A stretch of DNA of 50,196 nucleotides, taken from NCBI GenBank assembly GCA_013388745.1, contig JACAER010000040.1, positions 1-50,196 on the forward strand, in the 5' to 3' direction. Position numbers and translations under genes: made by a program. This document shows positions 43,701-50,196 of this stretch, one piece after another. This DNA is from Chloroflexota bacterium. Lineage in GTDB: Bacteria; Chloroflexota; Anaerolineae; Aggregatilineales; Phototrophicaceae. Numbering within the stretch: the stretch's first letter is position 1; every line of letters starts with the position of its first letter. The notes below the pieces were generated by a model. It did no database searches. It was not told the origin of the DNA and was given only the letters and a program-made list of their open reading frames with translations.

Positions 43701-45278
43701 CATCGGCAGGACAAACTCGGCGCGCTCGGTGAGCATGTTGCCGAACTCCTGATGCTGCAAAGGGCGATCCATAAAATCGGCGCGCAGCGTAATGATAATC
43801 CACAGCCGGCTGAGCGCTTCGCCGGCAGCCTTGACCAGCATGTGCAGGAAACGATTGCGCTCGTTTTCGTCTTCGGTCAGCGTATAAAGTTCCTCAAACT
43901 GGTCGATCACCAGCACCAGTTCGGTCTGTTCGTCGGGCAGCACGAGATCAACAGCGCGGTATAGGCCATAGCCATCTTCGGCATTCAGCGTCTCGCTGAG
44001 CGGCATGTCTTTGCGCGTGGCCACCTTGAGCAGCGCCTGCCCCAGCTCGGCCAGCGGGCTTTTTCTGGGGGTGATTTCGATATAAAACCAGTTTTGCGAG
44101 CCTTGCAGCGCCCCTTTTTTGAGCGCGGGGATCAAACCTGCTTTGACCACGCTGGATTTGCCGCTGCCGCTGGCGCCCACGACCGCCAGAAAAGAGGAAT
44201 GCGCGCCGGCGGCTTGCAGACGCTTCAGCAGTTTTTCGATCAGCGTGCTGCGCCCAAAAAAGTCTACCGCATCGGCCTCCTGGAACGGGCGCAAGCCTTT
44301 ATAGGGATTGGGTGGATCAAGCGGAATATCGGCGATCGAAAATTCGCGTTTTTTGGCGGGCGCGCTTTCTTCGGCGGGCGTGGGTTTGGCGGCGGGCTGG
44401 CCGAATTTGGCCTGCAAGAGAATCTCGCGGAATTCGCTGGCAATCGCTATCGCATCGGCATAACGGGCGCGCGGGTTTTTGGCGGTGGCCTGCGCGATAA
44501 TGCGGTTGATGTCTTCCGGCAGATCGGGGCGCCTAAACTGTACCGAAGGCACGTTTTCGTACAGGTGCTTGTACACCATGTCGTCCAGGTTTTTTCCTTC
44601 GAAGGGCGGCTCGCCTGTCAGCAGTTCGTAGAGCATGATGCCCAGACTATAAATATCGGAACGCGGGCTGACCGGCGTGTACGAAAGCTGCTCCGGCGAA
44701 ATATAATGCAGCGTGCCCTGGCGCGGCTGGTCGTCGCTCTGTCCGGGGGTCGCCTTAGAAACTTCTTTGGCGATGCCGAAGTCGGTTAGATAAGCATTCT
44801 GGTCGTTATCCAACAGAATATTGGCGGGTTTCATGTCCTGATGAATCACCCCGCTGCGATGCGCCAGCGAGAGCGCAGAGGCGACCTGATCTAAGATGCG
44901 CGCCGCCAGTTCCAGATCGAGCGGGCCTTTTTCCAGCAGGCCTTCCAGACTGCCGCCGCGCAGATACCGCATGACCAGATAGGCGCCGCTGGGATCGCGC
45001 CAGAAATCGAACAGCGGCACGATAAAGGGGTGCTCCAGACGGGCGACGACATGCGCTTCGGCCTCGAAACGCCGGATGAAATCGGGGCTGTTGGCGTACT
45101 GCGGCAAAATGATCTTGAGCGCGACTTCACGCTGCACATGCTTCTGATACGCCAGATAGACCGCGCCGAAGCCGCCTTTGCCGAGCAGTTCGCGCAGTTC
45201 GTAGCCGGGGATCTCTGGAATATCCGGAAACTCGCCGGCATCTTTTTTGGAGTAGTTCTCCGTAATGTTTTCGTTCAT
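40731..45278 (-). CDS. Ser/Thr protein kinase - nSTAND NTPase - 14 WD40 repeats
   Basis: 1515 residues. Kinase domain about 25-290: GKGGFG loop, Lys55 (VALKII), catalytic loop HQDMKPAN (Asp148), DFG Asp166 and APE-like SPEQL. The usual HRD Arg is Gln147, so activation-loop control may differ. Next is a STAND-type NTPase (about 330-770) with Walker A GASGSGKSS near 366 and Walker B VLVIDQFEELY. A single membrane segment (about 775-797) then a helical stretch precede fourteen WD40 repeats (from about 872; each ends in a strand such as RLWD or FLWN), enough for two seven-bladed propellers. The propellers are predicted outside the membrane. A signalling hub is likely; the ligand is unknown. Confidence 0.93.
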   Translation of the reverse strand: MNENITENYSKKDAGEFPDIPEIPGYELRELLGKGGFGAVYLAYQKHVQREVALKIILPQYANSPDFIRRFEAEAHVVARLEHPFIVPLFDFWRDPSGAYLVMRYLRGGSLEGLLEKGPLDLELAARILDQVASALSLAHRSGVIHQDMKPANILLDNDQNAYLTDFGIAKEVSKATPGQSDDQPRQGTLHYISPEQLSYTPVSPRSDIYSLGIMLYELLTGEPPFEGKNLDDMVYKHLYENVPSVQFRRPDLPEDINRIIAQATAKNPRARYADAIAIASEFREILLQAKFGQPAAKPTPAEESAPAKKREFSIADIPLDPPNPYKGLRPFQEADAVDFFGRSTLIEKLLKRLQAAGAHSSFLAVVGASGSGKSSVVKAGLIPALKKGALQGSQNWFYIEITPRKSPLAELGQALLKVATRKDMPLSETLNAEDGYGLYRAVDLVLPDEQTELVLVIDQFEELYTLTEDENERNRFLHMLVKAAGEALSRLWIIITLRADFMDRPLQHQEFGNMLTERAEFVLPMSAKELEQAIVGPAERVGLKLESSLVSAIVTDINKQPGALPLLQYALMELFNARKGITLTLDAYTRMGGVSGALARRADELYQPMKNENRQAVKQMFLRLITLNEGAEATRRRILQSDLLSGADTEERKRLEQIMNTFAKYRLLTFDNEQQTRYPTVEIAHEALIREWQEFREWIRSSREELDSQRRLITASGDWANGKGDASFLASGARLEEFTKLRDSKTLILSEQESEFIAASLALRQRNVRRRNTVIAALVVLTIVAVLTAVLAFIGQNNAQIAEATAVAQRERAEENERTSTARSAALTAITNTAQTDLALLLSLGSLQVDDTFEGRNSLLTALLARPQLTRFLYGHEDEVLRVAFSPNARQPLLASTSMDETVRLWDPTTGQPLGQPLRGHTLRVNAIAFSPDASFLVSASTDTTLIIWDLSAGVENPAMRILSGHTQTVLTVAISPDGQTIASAGQDGTIMLWDAASGAVRARIDAQQNQIYSIAFSPDGQTLAAGGEDNSVRLWDIRDPAQASSSTIISAQAVIYSLAYSGDGRVLAAASGDTNVYLWNTQTQALLPTYPRLTNEARSVAFVPGAVTLAIGDANGNIFLWNYALGQQVGRLTNVASRPIRGLAFAPDGYTLASGGTDTTVLLWDIRSSQALAAALPAQTQPILRLAANPADSAMFAVTSGDVSSSSGGALALWDGSAFVPLLSDYDSLVLDAVFSPDGSQLVAGTLDQQILVYNVATRTEQFTFDSNHQVFALAYHPQRPLLAAGAATGGIFLWNITQDTLTAAGQLRGHGTDRISGLAFSPDGRILASGSFDRTIRLWNSDTMQPIGQPLSGHTDNITSIAFSPDGTLLASGCRDGTVRLWDVATGTQIGEALRPQSDWVLSVAFSPDGRLLATGTRARTVILWDVAARRMMGTPLVAHRGQVNALAFSADSAALFSGGDDAAIFRWDVDLDSWSARACRIANRPLTEDEWQHYIPNQPFVTLCSSTGASG

Positions 45279-45314
45279 GAGAAATAAGTCATCTACCTGT
45301 CCGCCATGCTTATC

Positions 45315-45342
45315 ATTATCCTCATCATATAGGCGAACGCAA
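45315..45342 (-). promoter_or_regulatory. Candidate promoter of the kinase gene
   Basis: On the minus strand TTGCGT (45342-45337) and GATAAT (45320-45315) are 16 bases apart, 37 bases upstream of the kinase ATG. Confidence 0.55.
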
Positions 45343-45503
45343 AAACAGACTATGCCGTTGGCGCGATTGGCTAAAAAATCGTTAGAAAGGTTTGCAGATT
45401 ATTACGTAAAATTTCCTTCACAAACACTTAAAGCTTACAGCTCATTACATATACTAAAGGAAGTGTCGATCTCACAAGGTTATTACAGATTCAAAGGCAG
45501 GTT

Positions 45504-46922
45504 ATGATCTCCTTGCCGCGCGTTAGCCCAAAACCTTATCTCCTCCTGCTGCTGGCGGCGCTGGCGCTGCTGGCAGCGTATGGCAGCAGCGTCAGCACGC
45601 GCGCTTACGTAGCGGCGCAAACCTGCCGGGCAGAGGCGGCGTTCAACCGCGCGCAGGTCGATACGGCGCTTGTCAAACCGCTGGTGCAGGGCTACTGCCC
45701 GCCGGAAGAAACACCAACGGAGACCGCAACCGCTACCCCCACCGAAACGGCAACCGCGACGGCGACAGAAACCGCCACCGAAACGGCAACCGCCACCGAA
45801 ACGGCGACAGCGACGGCAACGGCGGCAGAAACCGCCACCGAAGCGGCAACCGCAACGGCAACGGCGACAGAAACCGCCACCGAAGCGGCAACCGCGACGG
45901 CAACGGCGACAGAAACCGCCACCGAAACGCAGATCGACCCGGCGTGTACGTTCAGCATCGAGGCGGGCGATGTCGGCGCGCTGATCGCGGCGATCACCAC
46001 GGCCAACGGCAGCAGCACGCCCGATATTATCTGCCTGACGCCGGGCAGCACTTACGTCTTAACCAGTGTCACCGCGCAAGCCAGCGGTCTGCCGCTCATC
46101 AGCAGCCCGATCGCCATCTGGGGCTTTAACGCGACGATTTTGCGCGACGCGGGCGCGCCGGAAATGCGCTTGCTGTATGTGAGCGCGGCGGGCAGCCTGA
46201 CGCTGCGTGATCTGGCGCTGCGCGGTGGCAGTGTGCGCGGCGACGGCGGCGCGGTCTATAACGACGGCGGCGGGCTGGTTATCAGCGCGAGCCTGTTAAG
46301 CGGTCATACGGCGGGCGGCGGCGGCGCCATTTACAACAGCGGCAGCCTGTCGATCGCCGGCAGCACACTGACGGACAACAACGTGGGCCAGGGCGCGGGC
46401 GGCGTGCTGCTGAATCGCGGCGGCAGCGTCAATATCAGCGCCAGCACGCTCAGCCGCAATCGCGCGGGCAACGGCGGCGCGTTATATAATCTCGATGGCA
46501 GCGTTACGCTCAACGGCGTATTCATCACCAGCAACATGGCCAGCGCCAGCGGCGGCGGACTGTATACGACGGGGCGCAGCGGCGCGACGATCAGCAGCAG
46601 TGTGATCATCGGCAACAGCGCGTTGAGCGGCGGCGGGCTGTACAACGCCAGCGCGCAGACCAGCATCAGCGCCAGCAATATTTCCAGCAACAGCGCCAGC
46701 GTGGACGGCGCGGCCATCAGCACGACAACCCTGTTGAGCGCCGGCGCCAACTGTATTGTGGACAACCGCGCGCCGGGCGGCATCGTCACCAATTCCGCTT
46801 CCGGCACGCTCAACCTTGAAAACAACTGGTGGGGCGCGGCCAGCGGCCCGGAGTCCGGCGCGTTCATCGGCAGCGTAGATTTTACGCCCTTCCTGACAGC
46901 CTCGGCAGCGGCCTGCGGTTAA
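45504..46922 (+). CDS. Secreted right-handed beta-helix protein with Thr/Glu/Ala linker
   Basis: 472 residues. N-terminal hydrophobic segment (YLLLLLAALALLAAYG). A Thr/Glu/Ala low-complexity tract spans about 73-142, and at DNA level it is a degenerate repeat (about 45715-45930). Residues 145-472 form a parallel beta-helix of the POMP/pectate-lyase-like type, marked by repeated GGAVYN, GGAIYN, GGALYN and GGGLYN turns. It ends NNWWGAASGPES, a frequent cap of such domains. No C-terminal sorting signal is visible. A surface adhesin or polysaccharide-binding role is likely. A TATACT box lies at 45450-45455. Confidence 0.85.
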   Translation: MISLPRVSPKPYLLLLLAALALLAAYGSSVSTRAYVAAQTCRAEAAFNRAQVDTALVKPLVQGYCPPEETPTETATATPTETATATATETATETATATETATATATAAETATEAATATATATETATEAATATATATETATETQIDPACTFSIEAGDVGALIAAITTANGSSTPDIICLTPGSTYVLTSVTAQASGLPLISSPIAIWGFNATILRDAGAPEMRLLYVSAAGSLTLRDLALRGGSVRGDGGAVYNDGGGLVISASLLSGHTAGGGGAIYNSGSLSIAGSTLTDNNVGQGAGGVLLNRGGSVNISASTLSRNRAGNGGALYNLDGSVTLNGVFITSNMASASGGGLYTTGRSGATISSSVIIGNSALSGGGLYNASAQTSISASNISSNSASVDGAAISTTTLLSAGANCIVDNRAPGGIVTNSASGTLNLENNWWGAASGPESGAFIGSVDFTPFLTASAAACG

Positions 46923-46946
46923 GCCCGTCTCTGCATGTTTGGCTAA

Positions 46947-46995
46947 GGACAAGGCTTGCCTTGTCCGCTGGTAACGGACGAGACAAGTCTCGTCC
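46947..46995. repeat. Two tandem palindromic REP-like units
   Basis: GGACAAGGC-tt-GCCTTGTCC (46947-46966) and GGACGAGAC-aa-GTCTCGTCC (46976-46995) are two perfect 9-bp inverted repeats of related sequence, 9 bases apart, between the convergent beta-helix and sat genes. They share the GGAC(A/G)AGRC head with the repeats at 15844, 20031 and 20943. Confidence 0.8.
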
Positions 46996-47026
46996 CTACA
47001 GCGATTTCTTTCACCCGTACATCTAT

Positions 47027-48187
47027 TTAGACGCCCATACTCTCCATCAGAATACGGCTGACCTCTGGCCGCGTAAATTCCTCCGGCAGCATTTCGCCGC
47101 GCGCCAGCATTTCGCGCACCTGTGTGCCGCTCAGCGCGACATGTAAGGCGCTGTCGTGCGGGCAGGTTTTAAGGCTGACGACGGCGGCGCACTTGCGGCA
47201 GTAAAAGGTATGCTCGAAAAACAGCGGCGTGATGCCGATGTCTTCCGCCGGGAATTCGTCGAAAATCCACTGGGCATCATATGTGCCGTAGTATTTGCCG
47301 ACGCCGGCATGATCGCGCCCGACGATAAAATGTGTGCAGCCATAATTTTTGCGCGCGATGGCGTGGAAAATGGCCTCGCGCGGGCCGGCGTAGCGCATGG
47401 CCGCCGGGAAGGCCGCCAACAGCACACGCGTCGCCGGATAGTAGGCGTCGAGAACCGCTTTGTAGCTGGCGATACGCACTTGCGCCGGGATATCGTCGGA
47501 CTTGGTTTCGCCTACCAGCGGGTGCAGCAGCAGGCCATCGACGATTTCCAGCGCGGTTTTCTGGATATATTCGTGGGCGCGGTGAATCGGGTTGCGCGTC
47601 TGGAAGCCGACGATGCGCCGCCAGCCGCGTTCGGCAAAAATGGCGCGTGTCTGGGCCGGCGTATAACGCAGATCGGGGAACTCATCATGCGTGCGCTGCG
47701 GCCAGTTCAGCAGGTCAATCGGCCCGCCCAGCAGCACCGCCCCGGCCTGATACAGACGCGCTACGCCGGGATGCGCGGCGTCGGTGGTGCGGTAGACCTG
47801 CTGCGCTTCTCGCTGGCGATCAAAGTGAAATTTGTCGCGCACCTGCATGATCGCCAGGGGACGCGCGCCTTCGGCCAGCAGAATTTCCTGCCCTAAAGCG
47901 ATGGTAGCGGCCAACGCTTCGTCTACCGCCAGCGTCACCGGAATGGCCCACAGCAGGCCGTTCGCCAGCCGCATCTGTTCCACGACGGATTCATAATCGG
48001 CGCGTTCCATAAAACCGGTCAGCGGGCTGAGCGCGCCGTTGGCGATCATCTCCAGATCGGCCAGATTCAAGTCGTTCAACTGCACGACGGGCAGGGTATG
48101 TGCGCGTTCCAGGGCGATAGCGCGCGCCTCAGCGCTGAGCGCGCGGTTGACGAGTTGGCCGCCGTGCGGGGGTATTTGCGCGGGCAT
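47027..48187 (-). CDS. sat: Sulfate adenylyltransferase (ATP sulfurylase, monomeric Sat type)
   Basis: 386 residues. FQTRNPIHRAHEYIQ is the ATP/sulfate-binding signature and FIVGRDHAGVG the second conserved loop; LSGTQVREMLARGEMLPEEF closes the family pattern. The C-terminal part has a probable zinc site (FYCRKC then TCPHDSALH). It makes APS from sulfate and ATP. The start shares one base with the cysC stop (TGATG), so the two enzymes of sulfate activation are made together. No cysH, cysD or cysN is in the window. Confidence 0.95.
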   Translation of the reverse strand: MPAQIPPHGGQLVNRALSAEARAIALERAHTLPVVQLNDLNLADLEMIANGALSPLTGFMERADYESVVEQMRLANGLLWAIPVTLAVDEALAATIALGQEILLAEGARPLAIMQVRDKFHFDRQREAQQVYRTTDAAHPGVARLYQAGAVLLGGPIDLLNWPQRTHDEFPDLRYTPAQTRAIFAERGWRRIVGFQTRNPIHRAHEYIQKTALEIVDGLLLHPLVGETKSDDIPAQVRIASYKAVLDAYYPATRVLLAAFPAAMRYAGPREAIFHAIARKNYGCTHFIVGRDHAGVGKYYGTYDAQWIFDEFPAEDIGITPLFFEHTFYCRKCAAVVSLKTCPHDSALHVALSGTQVREMLARGEMLPEEFTRPEVSRILMESMGV

Positions 48188-48738
48188 CAGCGCACCTCCG
48201 GCAGCGTAATCAGGCGGCGCAGCGCCAGGTAATCCAGAACTTTGGCTGTACTTTCCTCTATTGATTCGCGGTCAGTGTACAGCGTGAGTTCGGGGTTTTC
48301 GGGCGCTTCGTAGGGATCATCGACGCCAGTGAAGTTTTTGATTTCGCCGGCCAGGGCTTTTTTATACATGCCTTTGACATCGCGCGTCATGCAGACATCC
48401 AGCGGCGCGTTGACATAGACTTCGATGAAATTGGTGGTTTCGGCGCGCACATTAGCCCGCGCCTGGCGGTAGGGCGAGATAAAAGCCGCCACCACGCCAA
48501 CCTGATTGCGCGAAAGCAGTTTGGCGACGAACGTCACACGCTCGATATTTTTGTCGCGGTCTTCTTTACTAAAGCCCAGATCGCGCGTGAGTCCCTGGCG
48601 CACGGTATCGCCGTCCAGGCGTTCGATGCGCATCCCCTGCGCGCGCAGCGTTTGTTCGACCTGCATAGCAATGGTGGTCTTGCCCGCACCGGATAAGCCT
48701 GTGAGCCACAGGGTAAAGCCTTCATGATGAGTGTACAC
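48187..48738 (-). CDS. cysC: Adenylylsulfate (APS) kinase
   Basis: 183 residues from a GTG at 48738, chosen because AAGGAG is 9 bases ahead; an in-frame TTG at 48765 would add nine residues lying over that site. Walker A GLSGAGKTT, then LDGDTVRQGLTRDLGFSKED (APS-binding Asp and Arg), VAAFISPYRQAR, and KGMYKKALAGEIKNFTGVDD (lid) are all in place. It phosphorylates APS to PAPS, directly after the sat reaction. Confidence 0.95.
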   Translation of the reverse strand: MYTHHEGFTLWLTGLSGAGKTTIAMQVEQTLRAQGMRIERLDGDTVRQGLTRDLGFSKEDRDKNIERVTFVAKLLSRNQVGVVAAFISPYRQARANVRAETTNFIEVYVNAPLDVCMTRDVKGMYKKALAGEIKNFTGVDDPYEAPENPELTLYTDRESIEESTAKVLDYLALRRLITLPEVR

Positions 48739-48896
48739 GCAAGCATTCTCCTTGAGCGCTGTCAATGCGCCAAGAACTATACGCGCGACGATGAGTATCT
48801 GTCTAGGGGCTGATGATTGGCCGATGAACGCCCTACGTCCGCTTGTGGCGGCGGTGCGGCGTGGTTATGATGAGGAAAACAGCGGAGAGGCATCGT

Positions 48897-49874
48897 ATGC
48901 GCTTAGCGTTTTTCAGCCTGATGATTTTGCTGTGCGTCGTTAATGTGCGTGCGCTGGCGGCGCAGGCCGAGACCTGCACGCTGCCCGCGCGACTTGTCAT
49001 TGGGCACGAAGGGCGTGTGCTGCCGGATGTGGTAGTCAATGTACGCGACACACCGGGACGCAGCGGCCTGAATATTGGCCGGATACCCGCCGGGGGCATG
49101 TTCAGTGTGCTCGATGGCCCACGCTGCGCTGACGGCTACTGGTGGTGGCAGATCGCCTATCATCATGTGCGCGACGGACTGACTGGCTGGAGTGCGGAAG
49201 GTGACGCAGGCGAGGCCGAATACTGGCTGGAGCCGCGCGGCGAACGGGTGCTTTTGCCAGATGCGCAGGGCAGCGCACGCTATTATCTGCGGCTGGACGA
49301 TGGCACACTGGAAGCGGAAGGCTGTCTCGCGCCGCCAGAAGATTACGCACGATTGTGGCTGGGTTATGCGCAGGTCAACAGGCGCACGTTGTTTATGCTT
49401 GATCACGCCGAGCAGTTGTATGTGGCACAGGGCGGCCTGGTCGATTTTCGCTCAGCGATCACTCAGGGCAGCTATAACGCGGGCATCGGCGCCAGCTTTG
49501 GCACGCACGATGGTGGCGGGGCAGTTGATCTGTCAGTGCGCAGCCCGGCGGATTGGAGTGTTCGCCCGGATATAGAAGACCTCGTGTATTTTCTGCGTGT
49601 TGCAGGTTTTGCGGCATGGCTGCGCCCAGAAGACATGTTTTATCGCGATTCGCCGATTCATATTCACGCGATCGCTGTGGGCGACGCGGAATTATCGGAC
49701 ACGGCGCGCACACAGGTAGAGGGCGAAGGGGGTTATCTGTATGGGTTGGATGGCATTCCGGCGGAATACGGCGGCCCAAACGCCGACGCGCACGGCGGGC
49801 CGCTAATCTGCCAGTGGATGCGCGCGCAGGGATTGGATGACCGGCGCACGGCTTCAGGCACAACTGCCCCTTGA
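48897..49874 (+). CDS. Secreted SH3-domain protein with M15 peptidase-like C-terminal domain
   Basis: 325 residues from the ATG at 48897 with GGAGAGG ahead. Signal peptide 1-24 (FFSLMILLCVVNVRALAAQA). SH3b domain about 38-100 (VVNVRDTPGRSGLNIGRIPA, WWWQIAYHH, TGWSAEGD). The C-terminal part has GTHDGGGAVDLSV, the His-x6-Asp zinc pair typical of M15 D-Ala-D-Ala peptidases, and a later IHIHAIAVGD that could supply the third His. Cell-wall binding and peptidoglycan cleavage are plausible; the peptidase call is moderate because the catalytic Glu is not obvious. Confidence 0.72.
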   Translation: MRLAFFSLMILLCVVNVRALAAQAETCTLPARLVIGHEGRVLPDVVVNVRDTPGRSGLNIGRIPAGGMFSVLDGPRCADGYWWWQIAYHHVRDGLTGWSAEGDAGEAEYWLEPRGERVLLPDAQGSARYYLRLDDGTLEAEGCLAPPEDYARLWLGYAQVNRRTLFMLDHAEQLYVAQGGLVDFRSAITQGSYNAGIGASFGTHDGGGAVDLSVRSPADWSVRPDIEDLVYFLRVAGFAAWLRPEDMFYRDSPIHIHAIAVGDAELSDTARTQVEGEGGYLYGLDGIPAEYGGPNADAHGGPLICQWMRAQGLDDRRTASGTTAP

Positions 49875-49898
49875 CCGGCGCGTGCGATGTGCTACACT
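49871..49898 (+). promoter_or_regulatory. Candidate distal rRNA promoter (P1)
   Basis: TTGACC (49871-49876) and TACACT (49893-49898) are 16 bases apart. The -35 overlaps the stop codon of the preceding gene. It would give a leader of about 255 bases before 16S. Confidence 0.55.
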
Positions 49899-50014
49899 AC
49901 CGCGCGTTCTCAGCACAAGCGCTTCGATACGAGTCGAGCCTGGTAGAGCAAAAACAGACTTCAGATGCACGCACAGACGGCATCGGGGTTTTTATTTCGC
50001 TAAGCACAAAAGAC

Positions 50015-50044
50015 TTGACAGGTTATGAAGCAGTTTGGTAGACT
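50015..50044 (+). promoter_or_regulatory. Candidate proximal rRNA promoter (P2)
   Basis: Consensus TTGACA (50015-50020) and TAGACT (50039-50044) with an 18-base spacer, about 110 bases ahead of 16S. It is the best sigma-70-type promoter in the window. Confidence 0.8.
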
Positions 50045-50080
50045 GAAAACCACCTAAGCGCCCGAGTACACGCATTAGGG

Positions 50081-50092
50081 TGCAGCTTAACA
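50081..50092 (+). promoter_or_regulatory. boxA-like antitermination element in the rRNA leader
   Basis: TGCAGCTTAACA, followed by AC, resembles boxA (TGCTCTTTAACA) with three mismatches in the variable part; the conserved TTAACA core is exact and the position between P2 and 16S is right for Nus-factor loading. Confidence 0.6.
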
Positions 50093-50116
50093 ACAGGGGA
50101 GTGCGTAAGAACGAAG

Positions 50117-50140
50117 GTGGACAAGCGCGAAGCTGTCCAC
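50117..50140 (+). other. 16S leader stem-loop
   Basis: GTGGACA (50117-50123) pairs perfectly with TGTCCAC (50134-50140) around a 10-base loop. It lies 17 bases before the mature 16S 5' end, where leader hairpins help 16S folding or processing. Confidence 0.6.
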
Positions 50141-50156
50141 AGTAAGCGAGCAAGAA

Positions 50157-50196
<40 letters not shown>

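Noticed and set aside
49920..49945. CGAGTCGAGCC-like stretch resembling a tRNA T-arm
   Set aside because: No acceptor, D or anticodon stems can be formed around it.
49837..50028. Short plus-strand frame ahead of the rRNA
   Set aside because: It crosses the rRNA promoters and has no ribosome site or recognisable sequence.

Overview
The window is a gene-dense, GC-rich bacterial chromosome segment that ends in the first bases of a 16S rRNA gene. The gene content suggests Chloroflexota, probably an Anaerolineae-like lineage. This is an inference from style rather than from a marker: secreted proteins with Thr/Pro/Ala/Glu-rich linkers, several GT-C membrane glycosyltransferases with a C-terminal beta domain, GAF-cyclase proteins, a giant Ser/Thr kinase with an NTPase and WD40 repeats, PspA, and PD40-type lipoproteins. 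The truncated 16S is too short to place the organism. I see no insertion sequence, prophage, CRISPR array or tRNA.

Layout. 1-7442 is mostly minus strand: a truncated BMP-family lipoprotein; a metallophosphoesterase plus GT-C membrane protein pair; a two-TM protein; and a TPR plus rhomboid protease operon. 7656-18467 is plus strand: surE, two overlapping GAF/PAS/cyclase genes followed by a roadblock-like gene, a membrane protein, a DinB-like protein, a cell-wall amidase, a monothiol glutaredoxin-like protein, an alpha/beta hydrolase and a PD40 lipoprotein. 18557-25707 holds a degenerate receiver protein, another hydrolase, an AAC(3)-like acetyltransferase, homoserine dehydrogenase, a receiver-histidine kinase, PspA, a coiled-coil membrane protein and a GNAT acetyltransferase. 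25714-34377 holds two more large GT-C or DUF2723-like membrane proteins, a SHOCT protein, and a minus-strand operon of Zn-PLC-like protein, HAD hydrolase, glycosyltransferase and a frameshifted MFS transporter.

34610-37289 carries two tandem, diverged paralogues of a family I do not recognise. Then come citrate synthase, a 41-residue membrane miniprotein, and a kinase/NTPase/WD40 gene translationally coupled to a secreted SH3 protein. The right end has a secreted beta-helix protein, sat and cysC (sulfate activation), a secreted SH3/M15-like protein, and the rRNA promoter region.

The most interesting signal is the cyclase pair at 8712-12282. The upstream protein has lost the two metal-binding aspartates but keeps the substrate-binding and transition-state residues; the downstream protein keeps both aspartates but has lost the Asn and Arg. 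This is the same division of labour as the C1 and C2 halves of animal adenylyl cyclases, and it predicts an obligate heterodimer with one active site. Other notable signals are a receiver domain without a phosphoacceptor, an MFS gene with two compensating frameshifts, and a family of short palindromic intergenic repeats.
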